Source: Lobulomyces angularis
Taxonomy: Eukaryota; Chytridiomycota; Chytridiomycetes; Lobulomycetales; Lobulomycetaceae
Assembly: GCA_027604685.1 (NCBI GenBank)
Contig: JADHYX010000029.1
Span: 25,509 to 89,508, forward strand
Direction of reading: 5' to 3'
DNA: 64,000 nt
A program made the translations under genes and the position numbers. The first letter of the stretch is position 1. Each line of letters starts with the position of its first letter. The notes below the pieces were generated by a model. The model was not told where the DNA came from. It was given only the letters and a program-made list of their open reading frames with translations, and ran no database searches. Positions 22,291-32,520 of this stretch are shown here, in pieces.

Positions 22291-23002
22291 ATTTTTATTT
22301 TTTCAAAAAAAAAAAATTTGATACTAAAAATATAAAAAATTTTTGAATATTTTTTTTCAAATTTTAATATTAGAATTGTCTTTATTTAAAAAAATAAAAT
22401 AAAATAAAAAAATATATTTCCTACAACAAAAAAAAAAAAATTTAATACATAAACTTTTAAATGTTATCAATTAACTGAGAAAATTAACAAAGTGTATGTT
22501 TTTGCAGCACCTTTATTTTTCATGTTTGATATTTACAAAAAGAAACAAATAATTTAATTTCCAAGTAATACTACTTTTTCTTTCAGTTGGCAGCTAAATT
22601 ACTGGTAATTAGAAAAGTATTTCAATAAAATTAACATACTATTGTAAAAACCCAATGTTTTATTTAACATTATGTCTCGTTAAAGTCGATTATCTGTATG
22701 TTTTTGAGACTTAAAATTGTGCACTATTTGGCATGTACGCATCTCTTGCTTCCATACAAATCAACTGAAGATTACAAAAACTACAATAAACTCGAAACAA
22801 TTTGTTTTACACAAAAAGATTTTACGATAATTTTATTTCAAATTTTACCAGTTTAAATAGTAGAGTATTTGATAATTTTAGTGAAAAATAAAGTTGTTTT
22901 ATTGAATAAATTTTTAAAAAATTTGAATATCTACAAAAAAACTAATGGAAATTATATTTCTCCGATTTTTGGATTTCAAAACTATAGCTTTAATAAAATA
23001 CA
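22291..23002. other. Divergent intergenic region EMC7 / RING-TRAF gene
   Basis: About 710 bp, AT-rich, with A/T homopolymers in the EMC7-proximal half. No gene, RNA or clear motif is supported. Confidence 0.4.
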
Positions 23003-24418
23003 ATGGATGCTCTACAACAAAATGATGATTATAACTACGTTTTTGAATTCAATCCGAATTTGATATGGTAATAGATTACTAATCACACTACTTCTTTTAA
23101 ACACTTGATTTACTACAACCTAGTCCAATGTGTTGCTTTCCTTTTGTATCCCCAACTACCACAGATTGCAACCATACTTTCTGCGAGTATTGTTTAACCA
23201 AATCATTATCCATTTCTCAAAAATGTCCTTCTTGTCGAAGTGAAATCTCCAAGGTTACTCCTGCAAACCTTATTATCGCAAATTTAGGTAATTTACAAAG
23301 AAAACACTGAAATTATAGTATATTTGTTATTCAACACATTTTTAACTTAGTTAATGAACTGATGGTGTACTGTAATGAAAAGGTTAATGGATGTCAGTGG
23401 AAAGGGGAAAGGAGCCAGTTACATAATCATTTAGGTAAAAATTTTCTTCCCATCAATTAACACTGTTTGTTTAAAAGAATCAGAATGTATGTTTGTATTA
23501 AAAAAATGTCAAAATGAAGGATGCCTAAAAATGATTAAGAAGGTTGAATATAAGAATCATTTGGAAGTAAGCAAAAACCAATGGAAACTAATAAAATTTT
23601 AATATAAGAGTATTTGGTTTAGATTCATAACCCAGCATCTAAGTTATACTGTATTCAGTGTAAATATTGTCAAGAATTTATACCGTTTTTAGACATAGAA
23701 AGCCATGGACGAGATTGTGGTGAAACTGATTCAAAATGTCCGTCGGCTCTATTTGGCTGCACCTGGAGTGGTAAACTTAAAAATTACTTAAGGCACATCA
23801 ATACATGCACCTTTGCGCAACTTCTGCCTTACTTTAATATTCAAGAATCAAAATATCGTTCCGTTGTGGAAGAAAACATGAATTTGCACAAAAAAATGGA
23901 AAGCTTGACACTGGAGGTAAATAGCTATTTATGTACGCCATAACTTGCACTTTGATAGGTTGAGCAGCTTAGGCAAGAATTAGGTCAAGAAAGGGAAGTA
24001 GAATTTAGGAAAGAAATTATATTTGAAGAGTTTAACCAGAGATTTTGTAATTTGGAGGTAATTAAAAAGTAAAAGAATATTTTTTTAGTTTAATTTAATT
24101 TTTTTTTTTCAGCTGAAGCAAGACATGGCACTGTTAAGTGAAACTAGGTATTCGCATTATTTATTTTTGTTAAAAGTTAAATTATTTTTAACTATTAGTC
24201 GACTACGAGATGAACTATCAAATTTGCGAATACTTTGTCAGTCAATACAAATGCAGTTAATCCATGCTGGAAATAAAAACTTCAACAAGTCTAGTAATGA
24301 TCATTCGAAATCTAGGATCCTCGAAGAAAATTTGAGAAATGCAGGGTTAAAACATGGTAACATAATCATTAGTGTTTTTTCTTACCATTGTTAAATAGAT
24401 TCATCAACAAGATTATAA
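23003..24418 (+). CDS. RING plus TRAF-type zinc-finger protein, probable E3 ligase
   Basis: A C3HC4 RING sits at the N-terminus: CPMCCFPFVSPTTTDCNHTF, then CEYCLTKSL and CPSCRSEI. TRAF-type fingers follow: VYCNEKVNGCQWKGERSQLH, CQNEGCLKMIKKVEYKNHL, CIQCKYCQEFIPFLDIESH and CPSALFGCTWSGKLKNYLRH. The C-terminal third is a coiled coil rich in Glu/Leu (EENMNLHKKMESLTLEVEQL). No MATH domain is seen, so it resembles fungal and protist TRAF-like RING proteins (RNF151/TRAF-like) rather than true animal TRAFs. The RING predicts ubiquitin ligase activity; substrate is unknown. Around nine short introns. The last intron (about 24357-24399) joins to a short end DSSTRL. Confidence 0.8.
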
Positions 24419-24952
24419 TCGAGATACCATAAGGTTAATGTGGAATTTAAAAGTTTAAATTGATTTTGATAATATGTTATATGCCTTTATGAGAATTATG
24501 GATTTTATTTAGATTGATATTCAAAATATAAATATTAAATAGACTGTCAGTGATAGATTTTTTTTTTGTAATTGTTGCATCGATTCAAAATTCAACGTTA
24601 TATTTTTAAAAAGAGTCTTTTTGATGTACTTACTATATTGTTACTTGTATTGAAATTTGCCATATCATTACACAAATTAAATATTTCGACTTTTAAAGAC
24701 ATTTCACACAAAACATAACCTAACATTGAATTCAAATGTACTATACTACTCACAAAAACTTTATAAAAATCGTGAAGACTTGCAGAAAACAAACACTTAA
24801 TAACAAAATTTCATATTTCAGCGACATATCTTTATTATAATTATTTTTATTTAGGTTTCGCAAAAACTGTGACTTCATACATTCTTTTTTTTACTGACAT
24901 CAAAAAAAATTTTATATTTTCAAAAATTGTACGGTAATAGTTATAAAAAACA
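24419..24952. other. Intergenic region
   Basis: About 530 bp of AT-rich sequence between two plus-strand genes. A 64-codon minus frame at 24598-24792 has no recognisable content. Nothing else is supported. Confidence 0.35.
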
Positions 24953-26898
24953 ATGAAGAAGAAATATGATATTATAGGAGGGTATGCATTACCAAATTGC
25001 CCTTTTGAGACTTCTACCTTTCCACCTAATGCCAAATCAGGATTTTTAATCTACAGTCCCGCTATATCGTTTACCTACTTTCTAATTTTTATTACGACAA
25101 TAATTTTTTCAATGTTGTGTTTTTTTAAATTTAATACATTAAAAGTTTTCAATAGAAAGGTTTATCATTATTCAATAAAAAATAACTATTTTGGATTTTT
25201 TTTCCTGTTCTTTAGTATAGGTTTGTTATTTTAATTATTAAAAATAATTGGTTTTTAACTTTTTTTTAATTATCAATTTTTTCATTACTAACTCGCTAAC
25301 TTATTTCATTTTTTACCTATTAGCATTTTTCATCGATTTTTTGAGGTACTGCCTTAATTTACCAAGGGAGCTAGAAAATGCGGAAAATAATAACCTTTCA
25401 AAAGATGAAGGGACTGTTGAACCACAGGTTATTGATTCATGGTTACTTCTAGCGAGTTGTTGTCTTAGAAGTTTCTCAATTCTGTTTCTTACTATTGCAT
25501 TAGACAGAAAAAGAACATATTGTTCATCAGGTTGAATGTTTTGCAATTTTATCTCTAACTGTATTAAACAGCGACTACATATTTATTATTTGGTCAAAGT
25601 CCGAACAACCCATCACCCGTTTTATATCCTTCAGATGCTGCATCCAGCTCTAGTTCCACATATAATACTCACTCAAGGTTACCGTCAAGTTACCTCCCTT
25701 TACCCTCACGAGCAGATGCGAATTCTCCTATTTTTGTTTCCAAGTTAGTTCCAGCAGAAAGTGAAAGTGGAGATTTAGTTGAAAATGACGATGATTTTGA
25801 TGAAGAGGAAGAATCGATCTTAAAGAAATTGAAGACTTCCTTGATGAAATTTCCAAGTTGGAACTTCATTTTTTGCTTTTTATTCGTACTTAGACTTACT
25901 GGACTGCTTTTGGTTATGTAATTACTATTTTAAACATACCGTTTCAGTTCTAATTGATCTTTAGTGATCCACCACATCTAAGAAAAGATTTTTGGAGATT
26001 TCCCCCGGCCCTGGTGTATCCTCAGGAGGAAGAATTTTATTCTCCCATATTTTTTTATCTGAGGTGCACATAAACAACTATTTTTGTTTTTTTTTTTTTA
26101 AATTTGCTTTAGTTTAATTCTCGGTTTAATACAATGCGTACCCGTTTTTATGATTGCTTACTATATTGTAATTGACCAGCCAAAATTTGCTCAAGTTGTT
26201 AACTCAAGTGGAGTTTCGCAAAGGAAAAAGTTCGGTCCTACAATTAAGAGTAAAATTTTTTTGGTTCTTGGAGTCCTCTTTTCAATGATCTGGTTTGTTG
26301 AACCCAGCATTACAAGTAGAGGCATAACCAATTTGGTACTGAGTACAGGAAACTCTTCATTATCATTTTCACATCGAAGTTGCCCTATTCCACCGTTTTG
26401 GGTATTTTCCCTTAATACTATTTCATCATTTTAAATTTCTTAAATCTTATTTGCAGTGGCACAATGAGAGCGACACTATTGCTGCAACGTATGCAAGTGA
26501 ATTTTTTCAAATTGATTATTATGAAAAAAACGAGCGTATATACTTTAATGAAATTTTAGTGCAAGAGGAGATGGAAATTCCCAAAGAAAAAAAAGAAAAA
26601 GAAGTTGCCTTACATGGTTGGGCAAGGTAGAAATTTTAGAATTTTTTTTTTTTTTTTGTAATTTTTTTTCCTTACCTTTTTTATTTTTTAGTTGGGTAGA
26701 CTTTACTTCTTGGTGTGGATTGGTGGGACTATGGCTATTGTTTTGGAACTTGAGAATTGAATATAAGCGAATCAAAGATGCCTGGGTTAAATTCATAGGT
26801 TTAGTTAAAAATTGATCGCCTTTTTAACAAATTTTTCTTTTTATTTTTTTTTAGTTTTACAAGTACAAGAAACTTTTGCGTTTCGTAGAACCAATTAA
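24953..26898 (+). CDS. Unrecognised multi-pass membrane protein, about seven TM segments
   Basis: I do not recognise this family. Spliced exons give roughly 470 residues with about seven hydrophobic segments: SFTYFLIFITTIIFSMLCFF; FGFFFLFFSIGAFFIDFL; WLLLASCCLRSFSILFLTIA; WNFIFCFLFVLRLTGLLLV; LSLILGLIQCVPVFMIAYYI; IFLVLGVLFSMIWFV; and SWCGLVGLWLLFWNLRI. Between segments 3 and 4 is a hydrophilic loop of about 90 residues that is Ser/Pro-rich, then acidic (ENDDDFDEEEESILKKL). There is no signal peptide; the start MKKKYDIIGGYALPNCPF is polar and contains a Pro/Cys pair. At least eight short introns have consistent GT/AG ends and keep frame, so the gene is real. A receptor-like or transporter role is only a guess from topology. 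Confidence 0.6.
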
Positions 26899-27178
26899 AT
26901 GATGCCCAAATAATATAAAAAAAAAAAAGATTGATCCTTTACTTTTTTTTTTTTTAAAAAAAAAGGATTTTGTGTACATTTTTTTTTTATTTCTTTTTTT
27001 TTTAAAAGCACTATCAAATATATAAATATATATATGTATAAATTCTGTATCTATATTTAAATTATTTATAGTTTACTTAGAATTTGCCTGTTTTTTTCGG
27101 TGAGAATATTTAAAGTGATAATTAAAATAGTTAATATATAAATTTAAAAAAAAAAAAAATAATTAGTTAAAAAAAAAA
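26899..27178. other. Convergent spacer
   Basis: A 280-bp spacer between the 3' ends of the 7-TM gene and BPL1, almost entirely A/T homopolymers and TA repeats (about 27017-27037). It presumably holds both polyadenylation signals. Confidence 0.45.
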
Positions 27179-29796
27179 TTAAGCTTTCCTTTTTATCAGA
27201 CCTTGCAGAAAATCAAAAGAATTTCCATCTGGCTGCAGCAAATAAGTTTGATTATCATTTAGTCCAACAGCTTTCAGAAGACCCGTACTTGACTCTATAC
27301 CAGTAATTTTCACCTTAACTTCCTGGTTTATTTTATTAGTATACAATATTGCATTTTCTCTAATAGAATCAGCGGAAAGAGTAACAATTTGATTGCTTTA
27401 CGAATCATAAAGAAAAAATTAATTAACGCTTTTTTATACCTATGCAGCCAATTACGGTAATACCTCAGTTCCATATTTGCAAATGGTGGAAAATCGGGTT
27501 TGTTAAAAACTCTATATATCTCCTCAAACTTACAAAAAAAATTTGCCAATACTTCCTCTTGAGAAAGAGGTAAAATATCTGGGCAGAACCATTTTCTTAG
27601 ATCATTACTATAATTTAATATAATTTAATATAATTTAACATTAGAAAAAAAAAATTTTAATTAAAGTGAAACTACAACTTTTGAAATTTACTTACACAGA
27701 AAGTGTGGGTTCAGGATTGTTCACATTTAGTCCCAGTCCGATAACCAGAATAAACTTTCCATCAATAAAATTACTATTTACCAAAATTCCACCAATTTTT
27801 TTATAATTTCGCAAATCTTGAATTTCGGAATCAGTAAAATATTAATAATTTTTAAAGAACCTGTCAAATTTTTGTTAGGAGCTAAAGGAGAGAAGGCATA
27901 GATGTCATTTGGCCACTTCAACCTTACTGGCAGATCTTCCATACCTTTCATCGCCTTTAATGATTCTACCAACGCTAAACCACTGAAATTTTAAGTTTTT
28001 TTTTATTGCTTAAAAAGTGCTTACACCAAATACTGAATGAAGATGACGGAACCTGCATTTTCATGCTTTAAGACAAAAGAAAACTGTAAACAACCGGTCT
28101 GAGAAATCCAGCTGTTTCGGCCTCTGCCTCTCCCTGCAATTTGATGAGAACCTACACAAACAAATCCGTCATTAAGATTTCGCAGCAATTTAAAATTTCT
28201 AAAATTTTTTGTCAGTTAAAAAAATTGATTCAGAAAAACCTTACTTCTCCAATAACGTCTGCGTGGAACCAACAACTTCACCATATAAAATTGGAGTACC
28301 AAATGATATTTTGCCACTAGTTTTTTGCAAATTTTTCAGTTTCTCAATATAATAATTAGGATTAAAGTGAGTTAAACTTTTTTCATCCACTTTTTCAGAA
28401 ATTTTAGCATTATCTAAATTGTTATTTAGTTCATTCTCGTCACCAGTAAAATTTTCGTAATAAATTTTAATTAATAAATTATTTCTTAATTCTTCGTCAT
28501 TAATTAAATTAGAATTTTTTAAAGTTGTATTGATCTCACTTTCGGTGATATTATTTGCATTACTTTTATTCAAGAATAAAAATTTAAATTCGTCCTGAAA
28601 AAATAAGCATTCAGTTGCTTTCGTTTTTCCTTCATTATTCTCAAAAATTTGGGAAAGTTGTGAATTTTCATTCAAATAACTTAATAAGTTTTTAACATCA
28701 GTGTCACCATATGAAGAAAGGCCAGTTAAAGACATAGCAGTAATTTTCGGAAACAATTTTTCATTCAACACTTCGTCAAAAACTTCTTCTGGGTTTAATT
28801 TTAAGGAAAACAAACTCAAAATACTCCGTAAAAAAATCAACCTTGACTTTTCAGTGGAAATTAAACTTGGCAGAAGAGTTAACAAATGCACATGGTCCGA
28901 TAGTGTTGAACTGGTATTTGAATTTAAACTTGATCTGTAGCCCGTCTGAGTTATTACATTAGGAGAATATTCCAAGTGTGGCCCAGATAAAATCGCTTTT
29001 CCTTTACCAAAATTTGATTCTATAATGGCAGGTAATCTCTTCGGTTCAGAGTTAGGGGTTGGAATTAAATAATATGCTAGGATTCTCTCATTTTTTGCTT
29101 CAGAACTATATTCGAAGTACGGCCCACCATTAACATATAAATTAATAATTTCCGAAGAGAACTGTTCATTTAAATCCAAACCTAACATATTTTTATCTAT
29201 TTGAACTGCCATCGCTTTTGAGCCACTCTCACTTCCTGCAAAGAGGTAGAATGGGTTATGAATTACACAAATAAATATTCAGCAAACCATATACAAAATT
29301 GGCAGTAACACTACCTTTAGCAACAGATTTGGAGAAAGATAAGTCTCGTTCACCAACAACTTCATAGTGAGGGCGATTTATTTCAAACTCACACCTTGAA
29401 GATCCGAAATAAGCACCAGCACTAATGTATCAATGATGTTAAAAAGTAAAAATGTATTTTTAAAAATTATTACCAGATTCCAAGATAATTTCCTCCGGTT
29501 TTAACGTATTCTCTAATGTAATTTTGTCCTTTTTGTGATAGATCGTTTAAATATGGTAAATCTCTTCCCCCAGGAAAAACTAACAACGCAGTGGTAGACT
29601 GCCAAGGTTCATTAATAATAGTGTTGGCATCAACCTCCATTATATCATAGTTCTTCGAAAGTAGCGATTTAAGCATTAAACTTGTATGATAAATAGCACC
29701 TTTTGCTGCACCATTTCCTACAATTATTTAAAATACTTAATAAACTTAAATTTTATACCTCAGTTTAGTATTACCTGTGTATAATAAAACATTCAT
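27179..29796 (-). CDS. BPL1: Biotin-protein ligase (holocarboxylase synthetase)
   Basis: Attaches biotin to carboxylases through biotinyl-AMP. The N-terminal half is the glutamine-amidotransferase-like domain seen in fungal BPL1: MNVLLYT, TALLVFPGGRDLPYLNDL and TGGNYLGICAGAYFGS-type text across an intron, later FGKGKAILSGPHLEYSP. The catalytic half has GTPILYGEVVGSTQTLLEK, the biotinyl-AMP loop GRGRGRNSWISQTG, VRLKWPNDIYAF and GLGLNVNNPEPT. The C-terminal SH3-like cap is at about 27190-27390 (VKVKITGIESSTGLLKAVGL). Between the halves lies a low-complexity Asn/Glu-rich linker (about 28380-28600 on the plus strand). Around eight short introns. Its 5' end faces the gene-poor island with the Fanzor remnant. 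Confidence 0.9.
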
Positions 29797-30548
29797 CTTT
29801 TACTCCAAAAAAAAAAAAAAAAAAAAGTGTGAAATATAAATAATGAGTGAGCATTATCTTTCTGAACATAAATATTTTTAGTATTGAAAATGCTTAAAAA
29901 TGCGAAAATGATTTTTTGTTCACTTCATACTTTGATTGTTTAGATAATAAAAACAAAACTTTACATAATTTAGTTTTTGGTAAAAGTGTTAAAAAGGTAA
30001 AAATTCTAGTAAAGTAACAAAATTAAGAAAAAAGATTACTATTCTTTACGTTAACGATCGATCTCGAACTGAATGTTTTAATTTTTGTCTTGTTTTATTA
30101 TGAAAATTAAAATGTTTGTTACTTCTTTAGTACCAATTTGTTCAATTCCACTTCTACCAGATATTGAATTAATTTTGACATTTCAACTTTCAAGAATTTT
30201 ACACCAAGTCTTACCAACACTTACTATTAATACTCACATTTTTTTGTATAAATATACTCAAGTTGTATTCCGAAGTAAAAAAATTAATTGAAAAAACACT
30301 CTACAATAAAAACAAAATTTCAAAATGTTCATGCTGGAAATCAACAACAATATAAACTGATAGAGTCACTCATGTTTACAGCAAACCGACTTACAATTCA
30401 TACTACCCACTTTTTTTAAATAATTTGTTAAATTATCCCATGACAATAAACGGAATTTAATCACTGCTGATTTTTTTTTGTTAGAATATACAAAATCTAA
30501 ATAATCCAATAAAAAATACAACAGCTACTTCCTAAAATTTTTGTAATT
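29797..30548. other. BPL1 upstream region and left flank of the Fanzor remnant
   Basis: About 750 bp. A run of about 20 A lies 5-25 bp upstream of the BPL1 start. A 68-codon plus-strand frame at 30085-30291 has biased hydrophobic content but no recognisable domain; it may be a decayed part of the neighbouring element. No terminal repeat or target-site duplication could be seen by eye. Confidence 0.35.
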
Positions 30549-31871
30549 TGTTAATGAACTATTACAAGAATTTATTAAAAAATATAGAACTGAATTTTCT
30601 TATGTTCAACAAAATGTAAAATTTATGATCAAAATTGCTCAGAATCAAGCTATTAAGATATTTACAAATTACTCTGTCAATATTCAAGAACATTTCGTTC
30701 CTAAATTAAAAACATTTATTTCACAATTAATAATAAAAAAACTAGAAAAAATGATACCGGAAATATGAAAAAAAAGATTGGAATAAATGTTTACAAAACG
30801 CGAAATAGGTTAGTGCAAAAAATTATTTTAGAAATTGTAACTGATACCTCTGAGTTAAATGAATGTGAAGGTAGTGTAGTTAGTACTATTCGAAATGTAT
30901 TACCTGACACAACGAAATAGACTCACTGCCTTATGATGTTCATAACACTAAAAAATATTTTCAAGTTTGTTATAAACTTGGAATATCATATCAAGAATAT
31001 AACTTAAAGCAATTTAACGTGTTTCCGTTATCAACTTCAACTATACCCAGGCATATTAGATTTGATACAATACTTTTATGTAAGCGATACAGGGTTTTGT
31101 GGACAAATAACAAATGGAAATTTATCTGTTGAAAATGATATGGAAAAGATTTGGAGTACATGAAAGTAGATCTAAAAAATACTCGATTGTAAGAAGGATG
31201 CAACAAGAGCAAAATGAACGCTTACCAAGGCAAGATGTTTATGGAAAAAAACCTTCTAAGAAACTATAATTTACCAAATCCATAAAAAAAGTTATTAAAC
31301 CCAATTGCATTTAAAATTTATTTAAAAGATTACTTTTATCGTTTTTCTCAATTAAAATTACATTATGAACTTAATTAGAATTACCTTATGAACTCCCTTT
31401 ATATTGAAAATTAAAATTAAATGCTAATATCAATACTCAAAAGTCTGAAACCAATTTTATTATTAAATTTAAAGATAAATTTGGGGACGGAGAGAATACA
31501 ACCGTGTTAATTGGAGATATAGGACAGGCAATGAAGTACCAAGTACCAACGAAAGGCAAAGGATTTAGAGATATGTTTAAAAAAGCAAAATTTCAAGTAT
31601 GTCTTGTAAACGAATATCTAACTTCTTCTATTTGTCCTGGTTGTAGAAAAGATCATTGGTAGAAAAATATTAAAAAAAAAAATTACATCCTATTAAAAAT
31701 GGAAAAATAATTGATATTCATGGATTGTTACGTTGCAAAAACGAAATATGTGAGCAAATGGTGAATCGGAAATTATTTAAGAGAATTTGGAATAGAGATG
31801 ATGTTGCAACTTTAAATTTAAAAGATGTTGTGGAAAACACTTTGTTGCACCTTGCAGACCAATTTATCTGA
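30549..31871 (+). pseudogene. Decayed Fanzor (eukaryotic TnpB/OMEGA-type RNA-guided nuclease gene)
   Basis: No single frame is open, but collinear pieces in shifting frames match the layout of Fanzor1 proteins as I know them from early-diverging fungi. In order: a helical N-terminal piece with NIQEHFVPKLKTFISQL (about 30680-30730); LPYDVHNTKKYFQV (about 30926-30967) leading to FNVFPLSTSTIPRHIRFDT (about 31010-31067); the RuvC core LIGDIGQAMKYQVPTKGKGF (about 31509-31570); EYLTSSICPGC (about 31611-31645), first half of the zinc ribbon; HGLLRCKNEICEQ (about 31721-31760), second half; and IWNRDDVATLNL (about 31785-31820), the last RuvC acid in the NRD motif. At least four frameshifts and several in-frame stops show it is dead. 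Introns may explain a minority of the breaks. The TnpB-like C-terminal order (RuvC, zinc ribbon, NRD) makes the assignment firm. Confidence 0.82.
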
Positions 31872-32520
31872 GTAAATAGTTTTTTCCTAAATAGTTTTTC
31901 GCTATTTTTTTCTCATTGGTGTTGCTGTATTATTTCTTTGAATATCTATGTTCAAAAAGATAATACCCACACACTGTTGATTTGAGGTAAAACCTAAATT
32001 AAAAAAAAAAAGCTGAAAATGAAAAAAAAAGTCAAAGAAAATCAGTTGTGATGAATTGATTTCATTTATTGTAGTAACTGAATATTCTATTAGTGATAAC
32101 ACGTTCAAAGCGAAACGTTCATTGTTAATGTGGATAGGGTTTTTTATGGTGGGACAATTTATAAAAAATGATCTATCCCATTGTAAATATGTAAATTTTA
32201 AGAATTACTGGATTTTTATTGAAACATTGTTCAGTTATATATAGTTATTAAAGTATAGGCTAAGTAATGCAGATTAGATAGAATGAAATTTGGTGAAATT
32301 TGGAACAAGTTCAATAAAGTAAAGTAAAATTATAGTAATAAATTTTAAAAGTTAATAAAAGAGTCTTTACATGTCATAATTTAAAAACGTTTGAGGAAAT
32401 TTACTTTTACTTTTTTCGCGATTGATTTAAAAGTTGAATTTTTTTCGTGAATTTGATTTCTAAAAACACGAAAAAAATTCAACAAATTTTAAACTTAAAA
32501 AAAGTTTACAAAATTTGCAT
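31872..32520. other. Right flank of the Fanzor remnant and SLC44 upstream region
   Basis: About 650 bp. A 62-codon plus frame at 32056-32244 has no recognisable domain. Two local inverted blocks, TTTTTTTCTCATTGG and the GAAAATGAAAAAAAAAGTC region, are simple sequence. The remainder is the probable SLC44 promoter. Confidence 0.35.

Noticed and set aside
30085..30291. 68-codon frame left of the Fanzor blocks, considered as a Fanzor N-terminus or a partner transposase
   Set aside because: No recognisable motif; composition fits drift in AT-rich DNA. It is only mentioned as flank.
30549..31871. An intact, spliced Fanzor gene
   Set aside because: Too many frame changes and in-frame stops, and most breaks lack usable GT/AG pairs, so decay is the simpler reading.
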